64,000 bases of DNA, from NCBI RefSeq assembly GCF_001898805.1, contig NZ_MKVJ01000014.1, positions 326,253 through 390,252 on the forward strand, given 5' to 3'. This DNA is from Leifsonia sp. 71-9. GTDB taxonomy: Bacteria > Actinomycetota > Actinomycetes > Actinomycetales > Microbacteriaceae. A program made the translations under genes and the position numbers. Under the pieces are notes generated by a model. That model was given only the letters and a program-made list of their open reading frames with translations, was not told the DNA's origin and searched no databases. Shown piece after piece: positions 1 through 8,005 of this stretch (its first letter is position 1; every line of letters begins with the position of its first letter).

Positions 1-58
1 TCGAGCCGCCGCGACCGGAACCGCCGGAGCGCGCGTTCGACTTGGTGCTCGTAGCCAT
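1..58 (-). CDS. ftsK: Start of DNA translocase FtsK (partial)
   Basis: Only the first 19 codons are present, read leftwards from an ATG; they give MATSTKSNARSGGSGRGG, a basic, Ser/Gly-rich start with no domain. The assignment is by context: in Microbacteriaceae and other actinobacteria ftsK lies just downstream of dapA and ribonuclease J on the same strand, which is the arrangement here, and FtsK proteins of this group begin with a similar low-complexity basic tail. FtsK would be the membrane-anchored ATPase that pumps chromosome termini through the division septum. The rest of the gene is outside the window, so identity is an inference. Confidence 0.5.
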   Translation of the reverse strand, partial: MATSTKSNARSGGSGRGGS

Positions 59-127
59 GGGCTCAACGGTACTTCGCGCCCGCGACACCCCGCGGATCCC
101 GCGCCTGGAATGCCGAAATCCGAGCGC

Positions 128-619
128 TCAGCGCAGGGCGCGCACCATGATGTCCGCGCGGTCGTCCGACGCGACCGTCACGTAGCCCTCGCTCACGTAG
201 AGCCGCTGCGCGAAGTTCGAGCGTTCGACGCTCAGGCTGAGCCGTGCGACGCCGCCGGCCGCCCCGCGCCTCCCGACCTCCTGCAGCAGCGCACGTCCGA
301 CACCGCGGGCGCGCCACTGCGGGTTCACGCCGAGGGTGAGCTCGGGGACCCCGGGGGCGACGAACCCCGTGCCAGGAGCATCGGCCGGGAAGAGGCGCGC
401 CCAGCAGGCGCCGACCGGGGTACCGCGCAGGTCCTCCGCGACGCAGCCGAAGTCTCCGGGGCGCATCCAGCCCGCGATGTAGCGGGAGACGACCGGATCC
501 TCCAGGACGGTGACGCGCGGTCGCATGCGCACGGCGTTCCAGTTCACGGCCTCGACGAGCATGTCGGCGATGGTCCGTGCGTCTGCGCCCACGGCCGGGC
601 GGATGCGGTACCCGCTCAT
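128..619 (-). CDS. GNAT-family N-acetyltransferase
   Basis: This 163-residue protein has the Gcn5-related acetyltransferase fold. The acetyl-CoA pyrophosphate-binding motif A is visible around residues 95-120 as LTLGVNPQWRARGVGRALL, containing the R-x-x-G-x-G/A signature after a beta strand, and the C-terminal part has the usual SVERSNFAQRLY..GY pattern of motif B. Such enzymes move acetyl from acetyl-CoA to an amino group; the acceptor cannot be read from sequence. It sits between ftsK and the efflux ABC genes, on the same strand as both, with about 60 bp on each side, and has no obvious functional partner. Confidence 0.85.
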   Translation of the reverse strand: MSGYRIRPAVGADARTIADMLVEAVNWNAVRMRPRVTVLEDPVVSRYIAGWMRPGDFGCVAEDLRGTPVGACWARLFPADAPGTGFVAPGVPELTLGVNPQWRARGVGRALLQEVGRRGAAGGVARLSLSVERSNFAQRLYVSEGYVTVASDDRADIMVRALR

Positions 620-677
620 GGGGGAACGCTACTCGCCCCCGTGTTTCGGGCAGGTTACGGATGCACGGGCGCGCGCG

Positions 678-1889
678 TCAGTAGCGGATCGCGTCGATGA
701 CCTTGACCCGCACCGCGACGAGCGCCGGCAGCAGGCCGGCGATCGCGCCGACGGCCGTCGCGGCCACCAGTCCCAGCACCGCCGCCTCGGCCGGGAACGG
801 CGGAGGGTCGGCGACCATGCCCCGCCCGACGAGCTCCTCGACCCACGGGCTCTTCACGATCAGGATGGCCAGCGCGACGCCGGCGGCCCCGGCGACGCTG
901 GTCGCGACGACGCTCTCCATCATCACGGCGAAGAAGACGCGCGCACTGGTCGCGCCGACGCTGCGCCGGATGCCGATCTCGCGGATCCGCCCGCGCACGG
1001 TGACCATCGCGATGTTCACCAGGCCGAGGGCGCCGAGCAGCAGGATGAGCCCGGCGATGCCGCCGACCAGCAGCTTGAGGAACAGCAGCGGGTCCTCGGT
1101 CTGGTACGCCTGGTAGTCCGACCGGTTCACGCTCACCACCCCCGCGCCGAGCGCCCGGTCGAACTCGGCGGTGATCGCCGCCGCCATCGCGTCGCCGGTC
1201 TCCGGCGGCACCCACGCCTCCAGGGTGGGCGAGCCGTACATCTCGGGGTCGGACGCGAGGAGCGCTGGAGCGCCCGCGCCGAGGACCATCGCCATGGGCT
1301 GATCGCTCGACTCGGGCGTGCGGACCACGCCGACGACGACCGCCGTGACCTTCTGCTCGCCGCGGAGCACCGTCGCCGTGGGATGGGCGTCCAGCGACGG
1401 CTGGCCGAGGCGCGACCAGAAGTCCTCGTTCACGACGATCGACGGGGCCAGGTTCGCCGCATCCGCGTCGGTGAACCAGCGCCCCTGCTTCATCACGGTG
1501 CGATGCATCTGCGCGTACGGCTGGTCGACCGCCTGCGCCGGGACGTCCATCGCGCCCATGCGGAACTGCACGCGCATGGCACCGCTCTGCACCTGCGAGG
1601 TGTAGCGGATGCCGTGCCGCTCGACGATCTGCGCCCAGACGGCCTCGCTGCGTTCGGTGCTCGCCGTGCCCTCGCCCGGGTAGATCGAGATGAGCGCCGG
1701 ACGGCCGCCGTAGCGCTCGTTGTTCTCGCGGAGCGACTGCTCGGCGATGTTCGCGAGCCCGACGACCGAGCTCAGCGCGCAGACCGCGACGCCGACGCCG
1801 ATGAGCGAGAGCAGCACGCGGGTGCGGTGGATGCGCAGTTCCTGCCAGGCCTCGAGGATCGCGCCCCAGACCGCCTCGACCGCCCTCAC
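678..1889 (-). CDS. MacB/FtsX-type ABC transporter permease
   Basis: A 403-residue integral membrane protein of the MacB/LolC/FtsX permease family. One membrane segment lies near residues 22-45, followed by an extracytoplasmic domain of about 220 residues (MacB periplasmic core type), then three more hydrophobic segments in the last 130 residues. The segment REIGIRRSVGAT after the second membrane span is the family's coupling motif. It is the last gene of an adaptor-ATPase-permease set: its start overlaps the end of the ATPase gene by 4 bp (ATGA). Such tripartite-like systems in Gram-positives export peptides or drugs or act in mechanotransmission; the substrate is unknown. Confidence 0.9.
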   Translation of the reverse strand: MRAVEAVWGAILEAWQELRIHRTRVLLSLIGVGVAVCALSSVVGLANIAEQSLRENNERYGGRPALISIYPGEGTASTERSEAVWAQIVERHGIRYTSQVQSGAMRVQFRMGAMDVPAQAVDQPYAQMHRTVMKQGRWFTDADAANLAPSIVVNEDFWSRLGQPSLDAHPTATVLRGEQKVTAVVVGVVRTPESSDQPMAMVLGAGAPALLASDPEMYGSPTLEAWVPPETGDAMAAAITAEFDRALGAGVVSVNRSDYQAYQTEDPLLFLKLLVGGIAGLILLLGALGLVNIAMVTVRGRIREIGIRRSVGATSARVFFAVMMESVVATSVAGAAGVALAILIVKSPWVEELVGRGMVADPPPFPAEAAVLGLVAATAVGAIAGLLPALVAVRVKVIDAIRY

Positions 1890-2581
1890 GCCGCGACCTC
1901 GGACGTGCTGTGCAGGCGCCCGGCGTCCAGCCGGTAGCGCGTCGCCGACCGCGCGGCGACGGCGGGATCGTGCGTGATGACGACGAGGGCCGCGTCGCTC
2001 TCGGCAGCGACCTCCTCGAGCAGGTCGATCACCGCCGCCCCGGTCTCGACGTCGAGGGCGCCGGTCGGCTCGTCGGCGAGGATCAGCCGCGGTGTGCGGA
2101 CGAGCGCGCGGGCGATCGCGACGCGCTGCTGCTCGCCGCCGGAGAGCACCTCAGGCCGGGCGTCGAGCCGGTGCCCGAGGCCGACGCGGTCGAGCATCCC
2201 GGCCGCGATCTCCCGCCGGCGCCAGAACTGGCGCCCCGTGGCGTAGAGCAGCGGGGTCACGACGTTCTCCAGCGCCGTCCGGCCCGAGAGGAGGTTGAAC
2301 TGCTGGAAGACGAAGCCGACGGCCGCTCCGCGCAGCCGATCGCGGGCGCCGCCGCCCAGCCGCTGCACCGGGGTGCCGTCGAAGAAGAACTCGCCGCTGC
2401 TCGGGGAGTCGAGCAGCCCGAGCATGTTGAGGAGGGTCGACTTGCCCGAACCGGACCGCCCGACCACCGACACCCGCTCCCCCGCGCCGACCTCGAGGTC
2501 GACGCCGTGCAGGATGGTGAGCGGCTCGGCGTCGGGGATGCGGACGGTCTTCGTGACGCCCTCGAGTCGCAGCAGGCTCAC
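1886..2581 (-). CDS. ABC transporter ATP-binding protein (MacB/LolD type)
   Basis: A 231-residue nucleotide-binding domain that powers the neighbouring permease. Walker [10 protein letters not shown] is near residue 40, the signature [15 protein letters not shown] near residue 145, and Walker [13 protein letters not shown] directly after it; the TGALD continuation is typical of the LolD/MacB/FtsE branch of ABC ATPases. Both ends overlap neighbours by 4 bp (adaptor gene upstream, permease gene downstream), so the three proteins are almost certainly translationally coupled and made in fixed ratio. It acts at the cytoplasmic face of the membrane. Confidence 0.93.
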   Translation of the reverse strand: MSLLRLEGVTKTVRIPDAEPLTILHGVDLEVGAGERVSVVGRSGSGKSTLLNMLGLLDSPSSGEFFFDGTPVQRLGGGARDRLRGAAVGFVFQQFNLLSGRTALENVVTPLLYATGRQFWRRREIAAGMLDRVGLGHRLDARPEVLSGGEQQRVAIARALVRTPRLILADEPTGALDVETGAAVIDLLEEVAAESDAALVVITHDPAVAARSATRYRLDAGRLHSTSEVAA

Positions 2582-3651
2582 GACGCCGCGGTCCCGGAGC
2601 AGATCATCCCGCCGCCCGGCCCCTGCATGCAGCCGTCGCCGGTCGGTGCGGGGGCGCCCGGCACGAACTCGAGGATGGTGTCGCCCTCGGCCAGGCCGCC
2701 GGTGATCTGGACGGAGGTGCCGTCGGTGAGGCCCAGAGTGACCGGGATCTCCTTCGGGTCGCCGCCCTTCTCGTCCGGGACGAAGACGACGCCCTTCTCG
2801 GCCGACCCCTTCACGGCGGTGGTCGGGACGGTGAGGACCCCCTCCGCCTTCCCCGCCGAGATCGTGATGTCGGCGGACAGGCCGGCGAACACGGTGACGT
2901 CGGCCGGGACGGCGCAGCGCAGGGTCGTCGTCGAGGCGGTTCCCGACCCGGAGGCGCCCGAGGACCCGCCGGTACTGGGAGCCGCGCCGGAGGGGGCCTC
3001 CGAGGCCGTCGCCGGCGGCGTCGTGATGGACAGCGCGGTGCAGGTGAACGGAGCCGGTCCGCCCTTGACCGCGACCGACGCCGAGTCCGGGCGCGCGACG
3101 AGGCGGTACTGCTGCTCGGGCGGCAGGGAGGCGGTGGCCGAGAAGGTCGGCGGCGCGACCGCCCCCGCCTTGTCGCCGATCGCCACGGTCTGGCCGCTGA
3201 GAACGGGCAGCTCGCTGACGGTGCCCGCGATCGGCGCGGTGACGGCCGAGTAGGTCACCAGCGGCTTGCGCTCGGTGACCGTCTGCGACCCGTCGGGCCC
3301 GGTGGTGACCACCGGGTCGCGCGGCGTCTCGATCTTCACGTCGAAGAGCACGTCCCCGGCCTCCACGTGCGTGCCGACCGCGGTCTGCACCTCGTTCACC
3401 GTGCCGGCCGCGGTCACCCGCGCCGGCACGGCGTCGTCCGCGACGATCGATCCGGTGACCCGCACGTCGTTCACGATCGTGCCGGTCGCCACGGCCGTGA
3501 CGGGGTCGCTCAGCTCCCCCGTCGGGACGGCCGGGTCGGCCGCCGTCGCCTCGCCGCTCGGGAAGAACGCGAGTTTGACGAGTGCGACGGCGATCGCCGC
3601 CATCACGACGATTCTGAGGACCGGGAACACCCAGCGCCGCATAACCCCCAT
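2578..3651 (-). CDS. HlyD-type efflux adaptor protein
   Basis: A 357-residue protein with one N-terminal membrane segment (about residues 7-27) and an extracytoplasmic part showing the biotinyl-lipoyl-like barrel-sandwich pattern of membrane fusion proteins: GTVNEVQTAVGTHVEAGDVL near residue 85 and APIAGTVSELPVLSGQTV near residue 140. A Ser/Thr/Gly/Ala-rich linker of about 40 residues (around 210-250) interrupts the beta domain. The C-terminus is glycine-rich with two cysteines (DGCMQGPGGGMICSG). It is the first gene of a three-gene efflux operon. In a monoderm host it probably serves as an accessory subunit of the MacB-like pump. There are 78 bp between it and the upstream ribonuclease J gene. 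Confidence 0.85.
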   Translation of the reverse strand: MGVMRRWVFPVLRIVVMAAIAVALVKLAFFPSGEATAADPAVPTGELSDPVTAVATGTIVNDVRVTGSIVADDAVPARVTAAGTVNEVQTAVGTHVEAGDVLFDVKIETPRDPVVTTGPDGSQTVTERKPLVTYSAVTAPIAGTVSELPVLSGQTVAIGDKAGAVAPPTFSATASLPPEQQYRLVARPDSASVAVKGGPAPFTCTALSITTPPATASEAPSGAAPSTGGSSGASGSGTASTTTLRCAVPADVTVFAGLSADITISAGKAEGVLTVPTTAVKGSAEKGVVFVPDEKGGDPKEIPVTLGLTDGTSVQITGGLAEGDTILEFVPGAPAPTGDGCMQGPGGGMICSGTAAS

Positions 3652-3729
3652 CTGCTGCTGCCTTTCATCCGCCGGGCCCCTCGCCCGGAACTGCTCAGTG
3701 CGCGGTCGCGCCCTCGGTCGTGCCTGCGG

Positions 3730-5406
3730 TCACGCCTCGATGACGAGCGGGACGATCATCGGGCGACGACGGTAGCTCGTGTTGACCCAGCGGCCGACCG
3801 TGCGGCGCACGACCTGCGAGAGGGCGTGCGAGTCGCGCACGCCGTTCTGGGCGGCCTCCGCCAGCGCGGCGGCGACCTTCGGCTTCACCGTGTCGAACAC
3901 GGCGTCGTCCTCCGCGAAGCCGCGGGCGTGGATCTCGGGACCGGTGACGATGCGACCGGTCGCGGCCTCGACCACGACGATGATGGAGATGAAGCCCTCC
4001 TCGCCGAGGATGCGGCGGTCCTTGAGGTCCGCGTCCGTGATCTCGCCGACGCTCGACCCGTCGACGTAGACGAAGCCGAGGTCGAGCTGGCCGACCACGC
4101 GGGCGAGGCCGTCGCGCAGGTCGACGACGGTGCCGTCCTCCGCGAGGATCGTGTTCCTCTCCGGCACGCCGGTGTCCATCGCGAGCTTCGCGTTGGCGAC
4201 GAGGTGCCGGTACTCGCCGTGCACCGGCATCACGTTGCGCGGCTTGAGGATGTTGTAGCAGTAGAGCAGCTCGCCTGCGGCCGCGTGGCCCGAGACGTGC
4301 ACCTTCGCGTTGCCCTTGTGCACCACGTTGGCGCCGAGCTTCGTGAGGCCGTCGATGACGCGGTAGACCGCGTTCTCGTTGCCCGGGATCAGGCTGGAGG
4401 CGAGGATGACGGTGTCGCCCGGGCCGACCTCGATCTGGTGGTCCATGTTCGCCATGCGGGCGAGGACGGCCATCGGCTCGCCCTGCGAACCCGTCGACAT
4501 GTAGACGATCTTGTCGTCCGGGAGGTCGGACGCCTTCTTGTAGTCGATCAGCACACCCTCCGGCACCTTGAGGTAGCCGAGCTCGGCGGCGATGGTCATG
4601 TTGCGCACCATCGAGCGGCCGAGGAGCGCGACCCGGCGGCCGTTCGCGTGGGCGGCGTCGAGCACCTGCTGCACACGGTGCACGTGGCTGGAGAAGCTCG
4701 CCACGATCACGCGGCGCGGGGCGCGGGCGATGACGTTGTCGAGCACCGGGCCGATCGAGCGCTCGAGCGGGGTGAAGCCGGGGACGTCCGCGTTGGTGGA
4801 GTCGGCCATGAAGAGGTCGACGCCCTGCTCGCCGAGACGGGCGAACGCGCGCAGGTCGGTGATGCGGTCGTCGAGCGGCAGCTGGTCCATCTTGAAGTCG
4901 CCGGTGTGCAGCACGACGCCGGCGGGGGTCTTGATGGCGACCGCGAGCGCGTCCGGGATGGAGTGGTTGACGGCCACGAACTCCAGGTCGAACGGGCCGA
5001 GCTGCTCGTGCTGACCCTCCTTGACCGAGAGCGTGTACGGCTGGATGCGGTGCTCCTTGAGCTTCGCCTCCACCAGCGCCAGGGTCAGGCCGGAGCCGAT
5101 CAGCGGGATGTCGGCCCGCAGCTTGAGCAGGTACGGGACGGCGCCGATGTGGTCCTCGTGGCCGTGCGTGAGCACGACGCCGAGCACGTCGTCGAGGCGG
5201 TCGCGGACCGGGGCGAAGTCCGGCAGGATCAGGTCGACGCCGGGCTGGTTCTCCTCCGGGAAGAGCACGCCGCAGTCGACGATGAGGAGCTTGCCCTCGT
5301 ACTCGAAGACGGTCATGTTGCGGCCGATCTCGCCGAGACCGCCCGTCGGGATGATGCGGAGCGTTCCGGGTTCGAGTGCGGGCGGTGCGGTGACGAGGTT
5401 GGGCAT
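3730..5406 (-). CDS. rnj: Ribonuclease J
   Basis: A 558-residue metallo-beta-lactamase/beta-CASP nuclease. The zinc-binding motif LTHGHEDHIGAVPYL is near residue 85, and the sequence begins with the family's LRIIPTGGLGEIGRNM. RNase J has endo- and 5'-to-3' exonuclease activity and works in mRNA turnover and rRNA maturation. The frame stays open 51 codons upstream, but the ATG chosen has a perfect AGGAGG four bases before it and begins exactly where homologues begin, so the extension is rejected. It follows dapA by 70 bp on the same strand, the conserved dapA-rnj-ftsK arrangement of actinobacteria. Confidence 0.96.
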   Translation of the reverse strand: MPNLVTAPPALEPGTLRIIPTGGLGEIGRNMTVFEYEGKLLIVDCGVLFPEENQPGVDLILPDFAPVRDRLDDVLGVVLTHGHEDHIGAVPYLLKLRADIPLIGSGLTLALVEAKLKEHRIQPYTLSVKEGQHEQLGPFDLEFVAVNHSIPDALAVAIKTPAGVVLHTGDFKMDQLPLDDRITDLRAFARLGEQGVDLFMADSTNADVPGFTPLERSIGPVLDNVIARAPRRVIVASFSSHVHRVQQVLDAAHANGRRVALLGRSMVRNMTIAAELGYLKVPEGVLIDYKKASDLPDDKIVYMSTGSQGEPMAVLARMANMDHQIEVGPGDTVILASSLIPGNENAVYRVIDGLTKLGANVVHKGNAKVHVSGHAAAGELLYCYNILKPRNVMPVHGEYRHLVANAKLAMDTGVPERNTILAEDGTVVDLRDGLARVVGQLDLGFVYVDGSSVGEITDADLKDRRILGEEGFISIIVVVEAATGRIVTGPEIHARGFAEDDAVFDTVKPKVAAALAEAAQNGVRDSHALSQVVRRTVGRWVNTSYRRRPMIVPLVIEA

Positions 5407-5476
5407 ATGCCCTCCTAAAGGTGTTGCGAATGAGTCGGGGGCGCGTCGCGCCCGGGCCGTTTGGTGACGGCGGCCC

Positions 5477-6454
5477 CTACCGCGTTGTCCCGGCGATCCT
5501 GGGGAGCGCTCCACCGGCGGCCGCGTTGCGGTCCGGCCGGAAGTTGGAGAAGTCCACACCGGGGATGTCCTTGACGAGGTCGAGCTCGTCCTCGATCTGC
5601 GCAGCCTCCCACTCCTCCGGGCCGACGAGCGGCAGCCGGACGCGAGGGCTGGAGATGCGGCCGAGGCCGTGGAGGATGTACTTGGCGGCGACGGTGCCGG
5701 GGACGTGGGTCATGACGGCGCGCACCAGCGGTTCGAGCTTCTTGTGCGCCGCGGTGGCCGTGGCGAGGTCGCCGGCGTTCACGGCGTCGACGATCTGGCG
5801 GTACGGCGTCGGGGCGATGTTCGCCGTGACGCCGATCAGGCCGCTGGCGCCGATCGCGAGGTGCGGGAGCACGTTCGCGTCGTCGCCCGAGAAGTAGAGC
5901 AGGTCGGTCTGGTTGAGCACGCGGCTGACCTCGCTGAAGTCGCCCTTCGCGTCCTTGATCGCGAGCACGTTCGGGTGCTTGGCGATGCGCAGGATCGTCT
6001 CGTACTTGATCGGGACGCCCGTGCGGCCCGGGATGTCGTAGAGGATGACGGGCAGATCCGTGGAGTCCGCGATCATCCGGAAGTGGGTCAGGATGCCGGC
6101 CTGCGTCGGCTTGTTGTAGTACGGGGTGACGACCATGACGCCGTCGGCCCCCGCCTTCTCGCTCTGCTGGTAGAGCTGGATGGCGTGGGCAGTCTCGTTC
6201 GAGCCGCCGCCGGTGATGATCTTGGCGCGGCCGGCCGAGACGGACTTGCCGACCTCGACGAGCCGCAGCTTCTCCGGGTCGGTGAGGGTGGAGGTCTCGC
6301 CCGTGGTCCCGGTGACGACGATGCCGTCGGCCCCCGCCGTGATCACGTCGTCGATGTGCTTCTCCGCGCCGGCCCAGTCGACTTCGCCATCGGCGGTGAA
6401 CGGGGTGACCAGGGCGACGAGGACCTGGCCGAACGGGTTCGCAGAGGAAGACAT
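5477..6454 (-). CDS. dapA: 4-hydroxy-tetrahydrodipicolinate synthase
   Basis: A 325-residue class I aldolase that condenses pyruvate with aspartate-semialdehyde, the first committed step of lysine and diaminopimelate synthesis. The TGTTGETSTL motif (about residues 48-57), the Tyr in VILYDIPGRTGVP and the Schiff-base Lys in VLAIKDAKGD are all present and in family spacing. There is no Shine-Dalgarno sequence upstream of the ATG; instead a TAACCT hexamer lies six bases before it, so the message is probably leaderless. dapB is 3 kb away on the same strand, separated by a redox gene group on the other strand. Confidence 0.95.
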   Translation of the reverse strand: MSSSANPFGQVLVALVTPFTADGEVDWAGAEKHIDDVITAGADGIVVTGTTGETSTLTDPEKLRLVEVGKSVSAGRAKIITGGGSNETAHAIQLYQQSEKAGADGVMVVTPYYNKPTQAGILTHFRMIADSTDLPVILYDIPGRTGVPIKYETILRIAKHPNVLAIKDAKGDFSEVSRVLNQTDLLYFSGDDANVLPHLAIGASGLIGVTANIAPTPYRQIVDAVNAGDLATATAAHKKLEPLVRAVMTHVPGTVAAKYILHGLGRISSPRVRLPLVGPEEWEAAQIEDELDLVKDIPGVDFSNFRPDRNAAAGGALPRIAGTTR

Positions 6455-6460
6455 GGACCC

Positions 6461-6466
6461 AGGTTA
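6461..6466 (-). promoter_or_regulatory. Candidate -10 element for a leaderless dapA mRNA
   Basis: Read on the minus strand the hexamer is TAACCT and ends six bases before the dapA ATG. No purine-rich ribosome site is visible, as expected if transcription starts at or within a base or two of the start codon. Confidence 0.4.
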
Positions 6467-6547
6467 TCGGGTCGCGCCCGGGCGGCGCCTCCCCGGGCGA
6501 CCCGTCATCTTCCGACACAAACCGCGCGGGCCGGGCGCGCCCGCGCG

Positions 6548-6553
6548 TAGGGT
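6548..6553 (+). promoter_or_regulatory. Candidate -10 element of the thioredoxin/DUF4395 genes
   Basis: TAGGGT, nine bases before the ATG of the thioredoxin-like gene, with no Shine-Dalgarno sequence between them. It matches the TAnnnT pattern seen before several other starts in this window. The -35 side is purely GC and unhelpful. Confidence 0.35.
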
Positions 6554-6562
6554 CGGCGCACC

Positions 6563-7003
6563 ATGAACGGCATCGCGGCGCTCGGCGTCCTGCTCGCACT
6601 GGTGGCCGCGGCCACCGCCGCAGGACTGGTCTGGCGCGCGACCACCGGCCGCGCCCGCGCCGCACGCCGGGCGGAGACCGTCCGCGCCGAGGAGGTCGGC
6701 GCCGCCGCGTTCGGCGAGCGCGCGACACTCCTGCAGTTCACGACGGAGTTCTGCGCCCTCTGCCCCGCCACGGCGCGCGTCCTCGGTGCGGCCGCCCGCT
6801 CGGAGCAGGGTGTCACGCACGTGGAGGTCGACCTCACGCAGCGCCCCGACCTCGCGCACCGCTTCTCCGTGCTCCAGACCCCCACCACCCTCGTGCTCGA
6901 CGGCGCCGGATCCGTCCGCGCCCGCATCGGCGGCGCCGCCCGGCCCGCCGACGTGCGCACCACCCTCGACCGCATCCTCGGGAGCGACCATGTCTCAGCC
7001 TGA
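6563..7003 (+). CDS. Membrane-anchored thioredoxin-like protein
   Basis: A 146-residue protein with an N-terminal hydrophobic anchor (residues 4-24), a short basic linker and a thioredoxin fold. The redox motif is C64-A-L-C67 in FTTEFCALCPAT, and the cis-proline loop is present as LQTPTTLVL (Pro107). The Trp before the first Cys of classical thioredoxin is replaced by Phe. It probably exchanges thiols on the outer face of, or next to, the membrane. The gene overlaps the following DUF4395 gene by 14 bp, so the two are almost certainly coupled. The likely partner is therefore the CxxC-bearing membrane protein. This set is divergent from dapA. Confidence 0.85.
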   Translation: MNGIAALGVLLALVAAATAAGLVWRATTGRARAARRAETVRAEEVGAAAFGERATLLQFTTEFCALCPATARVLGAAARSEQGVTHVEVDLTQRPDLAHRFSVLQTPTTLVLDGAGSVRARIGGAARPADVRTTLDRILGSDHVSA

Positions 7004-7475
7004 CCGTCCCGCCGGCATCGACCCGCGCTCGCCGCGATTCGGCGCGGGCATCACCGCCGTGCTCCTCCTCGTCGACGTCTTCCTGGCGCTCGTGGGTGCG
7101 ACGACCGCGGCCGCGCTCCTCCTGCTGGCCATCGCGCTGCTGTTCGCGTGGGGCGCGTTCGCGGGCATCCGCCGCCACCCGTACGGCGTGCTCTACCGGC
7201 GCCTCGTGCAGCCGCGCCTCGCGCCGCCCACCGAGCGCGAGGACCCGGCGCCGCCGACCTTCGCGCAAGGCGTCGGCCTCGTCGTGACCGGCCTCGGACT
7301 GCTCCTGCACGTCCTCGGCGTGCCGTTCGTGCTCCCCATCGCCGCCGGTCTGGCCTTCGTCGCGGCGTTCCTCAACGCGGTCTTCGGGTACTGCCTGGGC
7401 TGCCAGATCTACCTGCTGCTGGTGCGGGCCGGCCTGGTCCGCCGCCACGCGGCGGTGGGCGGCCCGGCGGTCTGA
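6990..7475 (+). CDS. DUF4395 family membrane protein with a CxxC motif
   Basis: A 161-residue membrane protein; the sequence matches what I know of DUF4395. Four hydrophobic segments lie near residues 18-37, 38-60, 92-110 and 112-132. A conserved-looking FGYCLGCQIY follows (C135, C138) at the membrane border, ending with a short amphipathic tail. The N-terminal IDPRSPRFGAGITAV is typical of the family. No biochemical function is established to my knowledge. The ATG chosen lies inside the end of the thioredoxin-like gene; the frame is open further upstream but homologues begin here. Two redox-competent cysteine pairs in overlapping genes suggest an electron relay across the membrane, which is inference. 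Confidence 0.8.
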   Translation: MSQPDRPAGIDPRSPRFGAGITAVLLLVDVFLALVGATTAAALLLLAIALLFAWGAFAGIRRHPYGVLYRRLVQPRLAPPTEREDPAPPTFAQGVGLVVTGLGLLLHVLGVPFVLPIAAGLAFVAAFLNAVFGYCLGCQIYLLLVRAGLVRRHAAVGGPAV

Positions 7476-7576
7476 CGGGCCAAACCGGGAATCCCCCGGA
7501 CGCCCGCGAGCACGGTTCCGCCCGCCAGTAGTCTGGACGGACCCGCCGTGCCCGCGGCGACCGAACAGGAGTACTC

Positions 7577-8002
7577 ATGCCCGTCACCAGCGAATCCACC
7601 ACCGTCTGGACCGGAGACCTCACGTCCGGCTCCGGGAACGTCAGCCTCGACTCCTCCGGCGCCGCGAGCCTCCCCGTCACCTGGAAGGCCCGTTCGCAGG
7701 GCGGCGGCGACGTGACGACGCCCGAGGAGTTGCTCGGCGCGGCGCACGCGGCCTGCTTCTCGATGGCGTTCTCCAACATCCTCGCGGGCTTCGGCTCCGC
7801 TCCCGGGAGCATCCGCACCACCGCCGCCGTCACCTTCGACCCGGCCGAGGGCATCACCGGCAGCCACCTCACCGTCGAGGCAAGCGTGCCCGGCCTCTCC
7901 GACGAGGACTTCCAGCGCCTCGCCGACGAGGCGAAGCGGACCTGCCCGGTCTCGCGCGCTCTGGTCGGCATCCCGATCACCATCGACGCCGCGCTGGTCT
8001 GA
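7577..8002 (+). CDS. osmC: OsmC/Ohr-family peroxide reductase
   Basis: A 141-residue protein of the OsmC subgroup, which reduces organic and inorganic hydroperoxides through a two-cysteine cycle. Both catalytic cysteines are present: C60 in LLGAAHAACFSMAFSN and C123 in RTCPVSRAL. The start has a good AGGAG five bases upstream. It lies 101 bp after the DUF4395 gene and 3 bp before the TIGR01777 gene on the same strand, giving a short run of redox genes. OsmC needs a reductant (lipoyl or thioredoxin-like proteins in known cases), which makes the adjacent thioredoxin-like protein a plausible, unproven partner. Confidence 0.93.
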   Translation: MPVTSESTTVWTGDLTSGSGNVSLDSSGAASLPVTWKARSQGGGDVTTPEELLGAAHAACFSMAFSNILAGFGSAPGSIRTTAAVTFDPAEGITGSHLTVEASVPGLSDEDFQRLADEAKRTCPVSRALVGIPITIDAALV

Positions 8003-8005
8003 GCG

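Noticed and set aside
5407..5559. A 51-codon N-terminal extension of ribonuclease J
   Set aside because: It lacks homology, overlaps the end of dapA, and lies upstream of a perfect AGGAGG placed for the ATG at 5406.
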